Source: Endozoicomonas arenosclerae (GTDB lineage: Bacteria; Pseudomonadota; Gammaproteobacteria; Pseudomonadales; Endozoicomonadaceae). Taken from it: a stretch of DNA of 64,000 nt. The DNA lies in NCBI RefSeq assembly GCF_001562015.1, contig NZ_LASA01000051.1:79511-143510 (forward strand), given 5' to 3'. Shown one piece after another: positions 52,150 to 60,488 of the stretch; position 1 is the stretch's first letter, and each line of letters starts with the position of its first letter. The position numbers and the translations under genes are program-made. The notes under the pieces are model-generated. The model ran no database searches. It saw only the letters and a list, made by a program, of their open reading frames with translations, and was not told the DNA's origin.

Positions 52150-53556
52150 TTAGAACCAGATTTCAGCCTCTACACCAAACTGGAACACACCTTTTTCGTT
52201 ATCAAAGTCAGCTCCCCAACCGTCTTTGGCATCCTTATACAGGTAAGTCACGAAAGGCTTGATCTGTGGACGACCAAAGTAGTCTGCATTAACAGTGATC
52301 ACGCCCGCTATTTCTGCGGTGTAGTAATCGGTGGTGGTAGTTTCAGCAGACCAGTTAGACTTGTCGTAACCGTAAGAAGCTGTAAATTCCCAACGGAAGT
52401 TGTCGTTTACACGACGAGTTGGACGTACAGCTACCAGCAGACGATCAACGGTTTCAGCATCCTTCACAGGAATCGCATCGCTTTCGGTCAGGCCCCAGAT
52501 GTTTTTACCGTGCAGGTAAGTGACTTCAGAAGCCATCTGCCACTGTGGGTTGATGTTCAGGACACCATAAGAAGTAAAGAACAGGGTTCTGGCGTCTTCA
52601 TTGTCGGCAGCACCGCCACCTGCCTGACCGGACCAGGCACCAAAGTTAACACCACGGTTTGCTGCCATGCCGGTACCATAAGCCAGAGCCGTAGTAGACC
52701 AGCCATCCAGACCATAGTAATCGCGGTTATAGGTAATAGCGGTGCCTACGCCATTGGTCGCAGCATTGTCACCGTAGGCTTTTTCAAACTTGCCCTTGTT
52801 GCCCTGCAGCATGATTTTCAGGTCATAGTCAAAGCTACCACCCAGTGCTTCATGGCCGTAGCTGTAGAAGTCGATGGAGTGCATGGTGGCACGATCACCC
52901 ACTTTCTCTTCGATGTTGTCCTTGTTGTCCTTTTCACCCGGATCAACAGAGACTACAGCAACACCGGATTGACCCTGCTCATAACCAAAACCCACACCGG
53001 AGGATTGCTTCCAGAATTCACCGGACAGCAGACCCGCTTGACGGTTCAGATAACGACGACCAGCCCAGACATGGGCATCTTCCGGCAGATAGGACAGACC
53101 ACCAATTTTCATGAAAGCTTCTTTCACTTCAAACCGGCCATCATCCTGGGTGTTTTCACTGCCCGGTGAGGAATAGAAAGCAGACTCACCGTTACCGTAC
53201 TCGGCACGAATACCCAGCTCAGACCAAACACCGTTCTGGAATTCAGTCATCTTGCCAATAACAAACTCCACCTGATTGGCGTTACGGCCAGTTGTTCCCG
53301 CTGTCGCATAATCTGGCTTGCCAAACTCGGAATCGGTAGAAACACCGTTGTCGGTAATTCGCCAGCCGGTTCTGACATAACCGTTGACAGTCCAGCCATC
53401 GGTCAGAATGTCAGTAGGATTGGCTACGACCTCTTCAATAACTTCTTCTGTTGTTGTCTTTTCTTCAACGGCGTCTGCCGCAAAACCCTGAGATGCAAAA
53501 ATAGCCGCCGAAACGGCACCTGCCATAGGCAGTACTTTAAAGAAGCGATGAGTCAC
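52150..53556 (-). CDS. lamB: LamB-type maltoporin
   Basis: Outer-membrane sugar porin (468 aa). The start is GTG at 53554-53556, preceded by GGGGGAAAG. It has a signal peptide (VLPMAGAVSAAIFASQGFA-AD), then an acidic stretch (EEKTTTEEVIEEVV) absent from Escherichia coli LamB, then the barrel with GYVRTGW and WAGRRYLNRQ. It ends in a C-terminal Phe (EAEIWF), the usual outer-membrane insertion signal. The maltoporin call fits the LamB pattern and the neighbourhood of malEFGK. It diverges from the LacI regulator gene with 308 bases between starts. Confidence 0.92.
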   Translation of the reverse strand: MTHRFFKVLPMAGAVSAAIFASQGFAADAVEEKTTTEEVIEEVVANPTDILTDGWTVNGYVRTGWRITDNGVSTDSEFGKPDYATAGTTGRNANQVEFVIGKMTEFQNGVWSELGIRAEYGNGESAFYSSPGSENTQDDGRFEVKEAFMKIGGLSYLPEDAHVWAGRRYLNRQAGLLSGEFWKQSSGVGFGYEQGQSGVAVVSVDPGEKDNKDNIEEKVGDRATMHSIDFYSYGHEALGGSFDYDLKIMLQGNKGKFEKAYGDNAATNGVGTAITYNRDYYGLDGWSTTALAYGTGMAANRGVNFGAWSGQAGGGAADNEDARTLFFTSYGVLNINPQWQMASEVTYLHGKNIWGLTESDAIPVKDAETVDRLLVAVRPTRRVNDNFRWEFTASYGYDKSNWSAETTTTDYYTAEIAGVITVNADYFGRPQIKPFVTYLYKDAKDGWGADFDNEKGVFQFGVEAEIWF

Positions 53557-53715
53557 TGCTTCTTTCCCCCTGATGAATGTGTGTCAGCTGCAAACCTGCA
53601 TGTGATCTTTTGATGAGCTTGTTTTGTTCTGTACCCAGCCCAGATCTTTTACAAGTTAATTATTCGTGAAAAACGCGTAACCAAGGTTCGCAGCTGAAGA
53701 CACCTTCAGGCAATC

Positions 53716-53729
53716 TGAAAAGGTTTTGA
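53716..53729. promoter_or_regulatory. Weak operator-like palindrome between lamB and the LacI gene
   Basis: TGAAAAGGTTTTGA resembles the malE1 operator TGGAAAGGTTTCCA (same central GG and arms, with two positions changed on each side). It lies between the divergent lamB and regulator genes, where an autoregulatory site would be expected. The match is weaker than for the other four sites. Confidence 0.35.
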
Positions 53730-53864
53730 GAAAAATACCTACCTAAATACGAACAAGACGACAAGAGCCACTCATTGACCGAGATCAAAAAAACACACTG
53801 AACTTCACATTCTTTTCCAGTATTACGTTATTATTGCCGCCCGTTTAGGTTGAAAGCGTGTCAC

Positions 53865-54875
53865 ATGGGAAGAAAAAAATCAGAAGGACAGGCAACTATT
53901 CTACAGGTTGCTGCACAGGCAGAGCTTTCTATCGCAACGGTCAGCCGGGTACTAAACGGCGGCAAGTACGTCTCGGAAGCAACACGCACAAAAGTGCTGG
54001 AGGCCGCAAAGATCCTGAACTACCAGCCAAATTACATGGCCCGGCAACTGCATGGTCAGGAAGACTTCTCCATAGGCGTTCTGCTGGGTCTGGATCTTGG
54101 CACCATTTCACCCTTTGCCTTGAAAGTGTATGAAGTTCTGAAAATTTTCCTTCAGGAAAAAGGTTACAGAGCCAAGCGCGTCAAATTTGACGACAACGGC
54201 GAGCTGGAAACCCGGACCAAGGCCTATATCACCATCGGTGTCCATGACAGTGACAGTCGCCTGAAAGCCCTGGAAACAATCGACGCACCTATTATTCATG
54301 TTGGTGAACCGAAAGAGGATCGTTACTGGATTGCCTCCAATGATGAGCAGGGTGGTTATCTGGCTACTCAGCACCTCCTGAACAACGGTTGTCGTACTAT
54401 TTATTATGTCTGTCTGGATGCCAGCCACAAGGTTTCCCAGCTTCGCAGGGAAGGCTACCGAAAGGCCATGCTGGATGCGGGTTTGATACCTGCCGAAGTG
54501 ATTGAAGTATCCAACAGCACCCAGCTTCCTGCATTAGACAGCTATCGCAGAGTTCGCTCATTGCTGGAGTCTGGCCTCAGGCCCGATGGTTTTGTCGCCT
54601 TCTCCGATATTGTCGCCACCGGGATCTGTACGGCCCTGGCAGACACCGGCAAAAGAGTGCCCGAAGACATCCAGGTGGTGGGTTATGACGGTATTGATAA
54701 TGACCGGTATGAATCACTGACCTCTGTTTGCCAGGACATTGAAGGCCTTGCCCGAAAAACAACAGACCTCACGATTGACGCCATTCGCAACGAGCCAGCT
54801 CGTGGTGCTAATCTGGATGTCCTGATCAAACAGGGCAATACCACGAAAGCTGCCAGCCAGAGTGAAACGGCCTGA
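53865..54875 (+). CDS. LacI family transcriptional regulator of the maltodextrin genes
   Basis: A 336-aa LacI/GalR regulator starting at ATG 53865; a TTG five codons earlier is less likely. The N-terminal helix-turn-helix is ILQVAAQAELSIATVSRVLNGG with hinge helix NYQPNYMARQLHG. The effector domain follows (YWIASNDEQGGYLATQHLLNNGCRTIYYV; DGFVAFSDIVATGICTALADTGKRVPEDIQVVGYDGIDN). It is placed between lamB and malE1 and directly abuts the malE1 operator. It probably represses the mal genes in the absence of maltodextrin, replacing MalT of enterobacteria; the role and the ligand are inferred from position and operators. Confidence 0.92.
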   Translation: MGRKKSEGQATILQVAAQAELSIATVSRVLNGGKYVSEATRTKVLEAAKILNYQPNYMARQLHGQEDFSIGVLLGLDLGTISPFALKVYEVLKIFLQEKGYRAKRVKFDDNGELETRTKAYITIGVHDSDSRLKALETIDAPIIHVGEPKEDRYWIASNDEQGGYLATQHLLNNGCRTIYYVCLDASHKVSQLRREGYRKAMLDAGLIPAEVIEVSNSTQLPALDSYRRVRSLLESGLRPDGFVAFSDIVATGICTALADTGKRVPEDIQVVGYDGIDNDRYESLTSVCQDIEGLARKTTDLTIDAIRNEPARGANLDVLIKQGNTTKAASQSETA

Positions 54876-54876
54876 C

Positions 54877-54894
54877 TGTGGAAAGGTTTCCACA
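54877..54894. promoter_or_regulatory. Candidate LacI-family operator (malE1)
   Basis: TGTGGAAA-GG-TTTCCACA, two perfect 8-base arms around a central GG. The 14-bp core TGGAAAGGTTTCCA fits TGKAAASGWTTMCA. It starts 1 base after the regulator stop codon, 105 bases upstream of malE1, so it can control malE1 separately from the regulator gene. Confidence 0.8.
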
Positions 54895-54909
54895 TTGATT
54901 CAAGTCACA
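54894..54909. promoter_or_regulatory. CRP-like site in the malE1 promoter
   Basis: ATTGA-TTCAAG-TCACA: the right half is the perfect CRP half-site TCACA and the left half is degenerate (ATTGA for TGTGA), with the correct 6-base spacer. It directly follows the operator. The malE2 promoter has the same element at the same distance. Confidence 0.55.
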
Positions 54910-54981
54910 AATCCTCACAGACAATTCTGAAAGTATTCATCTCGGGCTAAGCCAAACGTCTGAATACTTCAGGATTCTTCA

Positions 54982-56166
54982 ATGATCAAAAAAACAGTAA
55001 ACGTCCTTCTCGCCTCTACACTGAGCATGGCTGTATTCAGCTCAACCGCACAAGCCTTTTCTGAAGATGAGATCGTCATCTGGGTTGGAGCCGACAAAGC
55101 CTTCAAAGGTGTCGAACAGGTCGGCAAACTCTTTGAAGAAGAGATGGGGATCCGGGTTAAAGTTGAAACACCCGAAAACCTGCCTGATCGATTTCCACAG
55201 GCTGCGTCAACAGGACAGGGACCCGATATTGTCATGTGGGCTCACGACCGGTATGGCGAGTGGGTCGCATCCGGCCTTCTGGCAGAAGTGAAGCCATCAA
55301 AGTCTTTTCATGAGGGTGTAGAAGAACTTGGCTGGCAGGCCACACAGGTGAACGGCAAAAACTATGGTTACCCGGTAGCTATGGAAGCTATCAGCCTGAT
55401 CTACAACAAAGACATTATTAAAGAACCACCAGCTTCTTTTGAAGCCATGTTCGAAATGGACAAAGACCTGAGTAAAAAAGGATTGACCACCATTCTCTGG
55501 GATCAGGGTAACCCTTACTTCAGTACCCCTATGCTGCTATCCAACAATGGCTATGTCTTTAAAGAAACCAGCACGGGTTATGACACAGCCAATGTTGGAA
55601 TAAACAGTGACAACGCTCGTAAGGCTGCCGACGTTTTTTCAAAGCTTATTGAAAAAGACGTAATGCCCAGAGGGGCTGACTACGGGGTGATGGACTCTAC
55701 CTTCAATAAAGGTAAAGCCGCCATGATGATCACCGGTCCATGGGCCTGGTCAAACCTGGACAAGTCCGGAATCAACTACGGTGTTGCGCCACTGCCCTCT
55801 GTTAATGGCAGCCCGGCTCGAGCCATTGTCGGTGTCTGGGGCGCAGCCATTAACAACGCCACTCCAAACAAGGCTCTGGCCAAGGAGTTTCTTGAGAACT
55901 ATCTGCTGACTGATGCAGGCCTCAAAACCATGAATAAAGATGTTTCGCTGGGAGCAGTAGCGGACAAATCATTCATGGCAGAACTGAAGTCTGATCCCCG
56001 CATTGCCACCACTTATGAGAATGCCAGAAATGGATTGCTAATGCCGAATGTTCCCGAAATGCTCAAGTTCTGGACTGCTATGGACATCGCCTTCAGAAAC
56101 ATTTCAAGCGGTCGTGAGTCTGTAGATGTGGCCCTGAGTAATGCCGAGAAAAGCATTCTGAACTAA
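54982..56166 (+). CDS. malE: Maltose/maltodextrin ABC transporter binding protein, paralogue 1
   Basis: Periplasmic maltodextrin-binding protein (394 aa). The signal peptide is KTVNVLLASTLSMAVFSSTAQA-FSEDE. The mature protein has MalE hallmarks: VIWVGADKAFKGVEQVGKLFEEEMGIRVKVE, GPDIVMWAHDRYGEW, YGYPVAMEAISLIYNKD and KAAMMITGPWAWSNLDKSGINYGVAPLP. It has its own operator, CRP-like site and terminator, so it is a single-gene unit. A near-identical-length paralogue begins 593 bases downstream and leads malFGK. It may serve the same membrane permease with a different sugar-length preference. Confidence 0.95.
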   Translation: MIKKTVNVLLASTLSMAVFSSTAQAFSEDEIVIWVGADKAFKGVEQVGKLFEEEMGIRVKVETPENLPDRFPQAASTGQGPDIVMWAHDRYGEWVASGLLAEVKPSKSFHEGVEELGWQATQVNGKNYGYPVAMEAISLIYNKDIIKEPPASFEAMFEMDKDLSKKGLTTILWDQGNPYFSTPMLLSNNGYVFKETSTGYDTANVGINSDNARKAADVFSKLIEKDVMPRGADYGVMDSTFNKGKAAMMITGPWAWSNLDKSGINYGVAPLPSVNGSPARAIVGVWGAAINNATPNKALAKEFLENYLLTDAGLKTMNKDVSLGAVADKSFMAELKSDPRIATTYENARNGLLMPNVPEMLKFWTAMDIAFRNISSGRESVDVALSNAEKSILN

Positions 56167-56190
56167 AGCCATTTAAGCGCCCTATTAATC

Positions 56191-56217
56191 TTAAAGCCCT
56201 TACCACAGGGCTTTTTC
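56191..56217 (+). terminator. Terminator of malE1
   Basis: AAAGCCCT pairs with AGGGCTTT around a short loop, followed by TTTTCC. It lies 27 bases after the malE1 stop codon and isolates it from malE2-malFGK. Confidence 0.88.
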
Positions 56218-56566
56218 CTTTCTCTTTCCAGCCCCATAAAATTACGACTCAAAGTAATACATCGGTTATCAGTGAGTCACTAAGAAGCCCTGAAATCTGA
56301 CTTCCTGTAAAATAACGCTTGATGAATCGGAACCTCCAAATACCTCCCACTAACCATCAGAAAAGTCTGCCCACTATATAAAGCGTTGTTTCCTGAGCAG
56401 GGATTCATAAAGTTTCTTAAAATTATATTTTATTCTTTAATATCAATATATTAGGATATCACTCTGATCCATAAAGTGGATTCACCCCCTGTTTTTATAT
56501 CCCTGTTTCATGTTCTTACCGGCTATGAAACCTTTTCATAAATCAAAAGAAACCACCCCTTTCTAT

Positions 56567-56580
56567 TGGAAACGTTTACA
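56567..56580. promoter_or_regulatory. Candidate LacI-family operator (malE2-malFGK)
   Basis: TGGAAACGTTTACA is the closest match of the four sites to classical LacI/GalR operators, with a central ACGT. It lies 179 bases upstream of the malE2 start and directly before a CRP-like site. Confidence 0.8.
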
Positions 56581-56581
56581 C

Positions 56582-56597
56582 ATTGATTCCAGTCACA
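56582..56597. promoter_or_regulatory. CRP-like site in the malE2 promoter
   Basis: ATTGA-TTCCAG-TCACA, the same element as in the malE1 promoter (one spacer base differs) at the same distance from the operator. The repeated arrangement suggests that the duplicated promoter was kept under selection. Confidence 0.55.
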
Positions 56598-56758
56598 GAT
56601 AACAACAGCATAGCCGTGTAACTATTAGCCTCACCGCAGATATCGCTGAGCCGACACACGTTTTTCCATATTTTTTTCTCATCATTTTTCAATGATTGGA
56701 TGTGTCTGTTTGCGCCGCCGAAAGCTGCCCCATACAAAATTCAGTCAGGAGACTACAA

Positions 56759-57943
56759 ATGGTTAAGAAGGCACTTGCTGCTGCACTGGCCTCTACAATG
56801 GCTTTGACGCTTACAACAGGCACTGCTCAGGCATTTTCAGACGATGAACTGACGGTCTGGATTGGTGGTGATAAAGCCTACAAAGGTGTTCGTGAGATTG
56901 GTAAGAAGTTCGAAGAAGAGATGGGCATAAAGGTCAAGGTGGAAATTCCTGAGAACCTGACTGACCGCTTCCAGCAAGCTGCCGCTACCGGACAGGGTCC
57001 AGATATTCTGATGTGGGCCCATGATCGTTACGGCGAATGGGCTTCCTCCGGTCTGCTGTCTGAGATCAAACCTTCTCCTGACTTCAAGGCCGGTGTTGTT
57101 GACCTGGGCTGGCAAGCCACAAGTGTGAACGGCAAGATCTACGGCTACCCCATTGCCATGGAAGCCATTGGCCTGATTTATAACAAAGACCTGGTTAAAG
57201 AAGCTCCCAAAACCTTCGAAGAAATGTTTGCCCTGGACAAGCAGCTGGGCAAGAAAGGCGTCGATACCATCATGTGGGATCAGGTTCAGCCCTACTTCAC
57301 CACCCCAATGCTGGCCTCAAACGGTGGCTATGTGTTCAAGGAAACCAGCATGGGTTATGACGTTAAAAACGTAGGTGTGAACAATGAAGGTGCCAAGAAA
57401 GGCGCCAAGATGTTCTCTGACCTGATCGAAAAAGACGTTCTGCCACGTGGCGTTGATTACGGAGTCATGGACTCTTCCTTCAACAGAGGCAAGGTCGCCA
57501 TGATGATCACTGGCCCATGGGCCTGGTCCAATCTGGACAAGAGCGGCATTAATTATGGTGTAGCGCCACTGCCGTCTGTTGACGGAAGTCCATCCAGAGC
57601 TTTTGTCGGAGTCTGGGGTGCCACCATCAGTAACGCTTCTCCTAACAAGGCTCTGGCTAAAGAGTTCCTGGAAAGCTATCTGCTGACTGTTGATGGTCTG
57701 AAGACCATGAACAAGGACACTGCCCTGGGTGCTGTAGCGAATAAAGCCTTCATGGAAGAGCTCAAGTCTGACCCTCGCATTGCTGCTACTTACGAGAATG
57801 CCCTGAATGGTCTGTTGATGCCGAATGTCCCTGAAATGGGCAAGTTCTGGTCTGCTATGGAAGCCGCTCTCACCAACATCTCTACCGGTCGTGAACAGGT
57901 TGATGCTGCTTTGGATAACGCTGCCAAGCGAATCCTCAACTAA
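56759..57943 (+). CDS. malE: Maltose/maltodextrin ABC transporter binding protein, paralogue 2
   Basis: A second MalE (394 aa), starting at ATG 56759 with CAGGAG 9 bases upstream. The signal peptide is KKALAAALASTMALTLTTGTAQA-FSDDE. The mature sequence is closely similar to paralogue 1 along its whole length (GDKAYKGVREIGKKFEEEMG, GPDILMWAHDRYGEW, AMMITGPWAWSNLDKSGINYGVAPLPSVDGSPSRA). Codon use looks more optimised than in copy 1. It heads malE2-malF-malG-malK-malQ and is the likely main binding protein. The sequence shows no clear change that would explain different specificity. Confidence 0.96.
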   Translation: MVKKALAAALASTMALTLTTGTAQAFSDDELTVWIGGDKAYKGVREIGKKFEEEMGIKVKVEIPENLTDRFQQAAATGQGPDILMWAHDRYGEWASSGLLSEIKPSPDFKAGVVDLGWQATSVNGKIYGYPIAMEAIGLIYNKDLVKEAPKTFEEMFALDKQLGKKGVDTIMWDQVQPYFTTPMLASNGGYVFKETSMGYDVKNVGVNNEGAKKGAKMFSDLIEKDVLPRGVDYGVMDSSFNRGKVAMMITGPWAWSNLDKSGINYGVAPLPSVDGSPSRAFVGVWGATISNASPNKALAKEFLESYLLTVDGLKTMNKDTALGAVANKAFMEELKSDPRIAATYENALNGLLMPNVPEMGKFWSAMEAALTNISTGREQVDAALDNAAKRILN

Positions 57944-57957
57944 TCGACCCCAGACAT

Positions 57958-57995
57958 AAACGGCACTGATTCCTGAAAGGCAAGCAGTGCCGTTT
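57958..57995 (+). repeat. Stem-loop between malE2 and malF
   Basis: AAACGGCACTG pairs perfectly with CAGTGCCGTTT (11 bp) around a 16-base loop, starting 15 bases after the malE2 stop. There is no U-tract. The equivalent gap in enterobacteria carries REP stem-loops that protect the malE mRNA end and so raise MalE relative to MalF/MalG; a similar role is likely here. Confidence 0.75.
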
Positions 57996-58017
57996 GCTGA
58001 CACCCGGAGAGAGACCA

Positions 58018-59553
58018 ATGAAAAAACCTGGGGCTGCTGGCGCAGTATTATCCGGCAAGGGGTTGAAATGGGCGCTGGTAGCGCTCATTGATCTGGCCCT
58101 GCTCTATGTAGTGACTTTGATGTATGCCCAGGGAGAAATCGCTTTTGCCCTGGTTATTCTGCTGCTGGGAGGAATAGGCACCTGGGTGTTTACCTCTGAG
58201 AAAGCCTACAACTTCCGTTATGTATACCCAAGCCTTCTGGGTGTAATCCTTTTTGTTGTTTTCCCATTGATCTATACGGTCAATGTCGCTTTTACCAATT
58301 ACAGTTCTTCAAACCTGCTGACCTTCGAGCGGGTCAAACAGATTCATCTGGCCAAGCGATACCAGAGTGGTGACGATAAATATACGCTTGCACTTTACCA
58401 GTCCGGTGAGAATTACCAGCTTCAGTTAACTGATAAAGATGACAACACCCGTGCTTTTGTCACTGAAGGGTTTGCCAAAAGCAAAGAAAAGCTTCGTATC
58501 AATGCCAGCCAGGACATTCAACCTGCAGGTGACAAGCTGGCTATGCGCAATGTCATTAAAATGCGCACCTCACTAAAGAAATTAACCGTAGTTCTGCCAG
58601 ACAACCGTGAACTGGTCATGACCAGCCTGCGCGAGTTTGGAGCAATGGCCCCCTTATTTACTGAGGGTGAAGAGGGGTCCTTGATCAATAACCAAACGGG
58701 CAGTGTTGCCAAGCCTGACTTTGAAACAGGTTATTACCTGGATGAAAACGGCAAGACAATGACGCCGGGCTTCACCATTTACATTGGCTGGGACAACTTC
58801 ACCAAAGTCCTGACCGACCCGGGAATTCAGGGTCCTTTCCTGAAGATCTTCACCTGGACGCTTATTTTTGCTGCCCTGACCGTTGTTTTCACTCTTGTTG
58901 TCGGCCTGCTCCTGGCCTGTCTGGTTCAATGGGAGCCACTTAAGGAAAGCGGTATCTATCGTGTTCTGCTGATTCTTCCCTATGCCGTTCCCGCCTTTAT
59001 CTCGATTCTTATTTTCCGTGGGCTGTTTAACCAGAACTTCGGTGAAATCAACATGGTTCTGGAAGCCCTGTTCGGAATCTCTCCGGAATGGTTTACCAAT
59101 GAGTATCTGGCTAAAAGCATGATCCTGATGGTCAACACCTGGCTGGGCTACCCCTACATGATGATTCTTTGCATGGGCCTGCTCAAAGCGATTCCGGAAG
59201 ACCTGTATGAAGCATCAGCGATAGACGGCGCGGGACCGATTCAGAACCTGATGAACATCACTTTACCCATGATCATCAAGCCCCTGACGCCTCTGCTGAT
59301 TGCCAGCTTTGCCTTCAACTTCAACAACTTTGTCCTGATCAACCTACTGACCGGTGGTCTGCCCAATATGATTGGAGCAACGACCCCAGCCGGTGCAACC
59401 GACATTCTGGTGAGTTACACCTTCAGAATCGCCTTTGGCCAGTACGGACAAGACTACGGTCTTGCATCGGCCATCGCAGCCCTGATATTCCTGGTCGTTG
59501 GAGCCATCGCCTGGGCCAACCTGAAAGCCACCCGAAGCGTGCAGGAGCAATAA
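58018..59553 (+). CDS. malF: Maltodextrin ABC transporter permease MalF
   Basis: Inner-membrane permease of the maltodextrin transporter (511 aa, close to the enterobacterial 514). The ATG at 58018 has GGAGAG 8 bases upstream; earlier in-frame codons lack a site. It has about eight TM segments with a large periplasmic P2-like loop (about residues 95-260). The EAA motif that docks MalK is EASAIDGAGPIQNLMNITLP. It forms the MalFGK2 complex with MalG and MalK. It follows the stem-loop after malE2 and precedes malG by 3 bases. Confidence 0.96.
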   Translation: MKKPGAAGAVLSGKGLKWALVALIDLALLYVVTLMYAQGEIAFALVILLLGGIGTWVFTSEKAYNFRYVYPSLLGVILFVVFPLIYTVNVAFTNYSSSNLLTFERVKQIHLAKRYQSGDDKYTLALYQSGENYQLQLTDKDDNTRAFVTEGFAKSKEKLRINASQDIQPAGDKLAMRNVIKMRTSLKKLTVVLPDNRELVMTSLREFGAMAPLFTEGEEGSLINNQTGSVAKPDFETGYYLDENGKTMTPGFTIYIGWDNFTKVLTDPGIQGPFLKIFTWTLIFAALTVVFTLVVGLLLACLVQWEPLKESGIYRVLLILPYAVPAFISILIFRGLFNQNFGEINMVLEALFGISPEWFTNEYLAKSMILMVNTWLGYPYMMILCMGLLKAIPEDLYEASAIDGAGPIQNLMNITLPMIIKPLTPLLIASFAFNFNNFVLINLLTGGLPNMIGATTPAGATDILVSYTFRIAFGQYGQDYGLASAIAALIFLVVGAIAWANLKATRSVQEQ

Positions 59554-59556
59554 ACA

Positions 59557-60447
59557 ATGGCAATGGTTCAACCCCGAAATCTGAAGTATCGAGTGTGGGC
59601 AGCCCGCCTGTTCATGATCCTGTTCATCTGCATCATCATGTTCCCGTTTCTGATGATCATTTCGGTGTCCTTCCGCTCAGGTAACTTTGCCACTGGCAGC
59701 CTGATCCCGGATAACCCGAGTCTGGAACACTGGGCTATGGCCTTTGGCATTCCCTGGGAAAACGCCGATGGCTCCATTACTCAACCCACCTTCCCGGTAC
59801 TGATCTGGTTGTGGAACTCGATCAAAATCAGTGTGCTGACATCAGGATTTATTCTTCTGCTGTCTACTACCGGTGCTTATGCATTTGCCCGCCTGAAGTT
59901 CCGCTTCAAGCAGAGCATGCTGACCAGCATGATGATTCTGCAAATGTTCCCGGCCGTACTGGCCCTGGTGGCCTTCCATACCATTTTTGACAAGCTGGGT
60001 AATTTCATTCCCTGGCTGGGACTCAACACCCACGGTGCATTGATTGTCGCCTACCTGGGCGGGGTCACCATGAATATCTGGCTGATCAAGGGTTACTTCG
60101 AAAGCATTGATAATGCCCTTGAGGAGTCAGCTGCCATAGATGGTGCGACCCCCTGGCAGGCATTCCGACATATCCTGCTGCCTTTGTCTGTCCCTATTCT
60201 GGCGGTGGTATTCATTCTCGCTTTCATTGGCGTGATCGGCGAATACCCTGTGGCTTCAGTCCTGCTGCAGGACATGGATAAATTGACACTGGCCGTTGGC
60301 TCAAAACAATTCCTGAACCCCCAGAACTATTTATGGGGTGACTTTGCGGCTGCCGCTGTACTGACAGGCTTGCCCATCACATTGATCTTCCTGCTGGCCC
60401 AGCGCTATCTGGTAAGTGGCCTGACCTCAGGCGGTGTTAAAGGTTAA
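59557..60447 (+). CDS. malG: Maltodextrin ABC transporter permease MalG
   Basis: Second permease subunit (296 aa, same as enterobacterial MalG). About six TM segments; the EAA loop is [23 protein letters not shown]. The start is 3 bases after the malF stop with a GGAGCAA site inside malF, so translation is coupled. The C-terminus ([12 protein letters not shown]) matches the MalG tail that contacts MalK and substrate. It works with MalF and MalK. Confidence 0.96.
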   Translation: MAMVQPRNLKYRVWAARLFMILFICIIMFPFLMIISVSFRSGNFATGSLIPDNPSLEHWAMAFGIPWENADGSITQPTFPVLIWLWNSIKISVLTSGFILLLSTTGAYAFARLKFRFKQSMLTSMMILQMFPAVLALVAFHTIFDKLGNFIPWLGLNTHGALIVAYLGGVTMNIWLIKGYFESIDNALEESAAIDGATPWQAFRHILLPLSVPILAVVFILAFIGVIGEYPVASVLLQDMDKLTLAVGSKQFLNPQNYLWGDFAAAAVLTGLPITLIFLLAQRYLVSGLTSGGVKG

Positions 60448-60488
60448 TTGGATTATCTGGATTAGTGCCCATAACGGGAGAAAAGATT

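Larger units (their letters stand above)
56218..56758. other. Intergenic regulatory region before malE2
   Basis: About 540 bases without a gene and rather AT-rich (notably 56400-56460). The 3' part holds the operator and CRP-like site listed separately. A further palindrome TATGAAA-CC-TTTTCATA lies at 56524-56540, about 42 bases (center to center) upstream of the operator, and could be a second regulator site. Confidence 0.5.
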
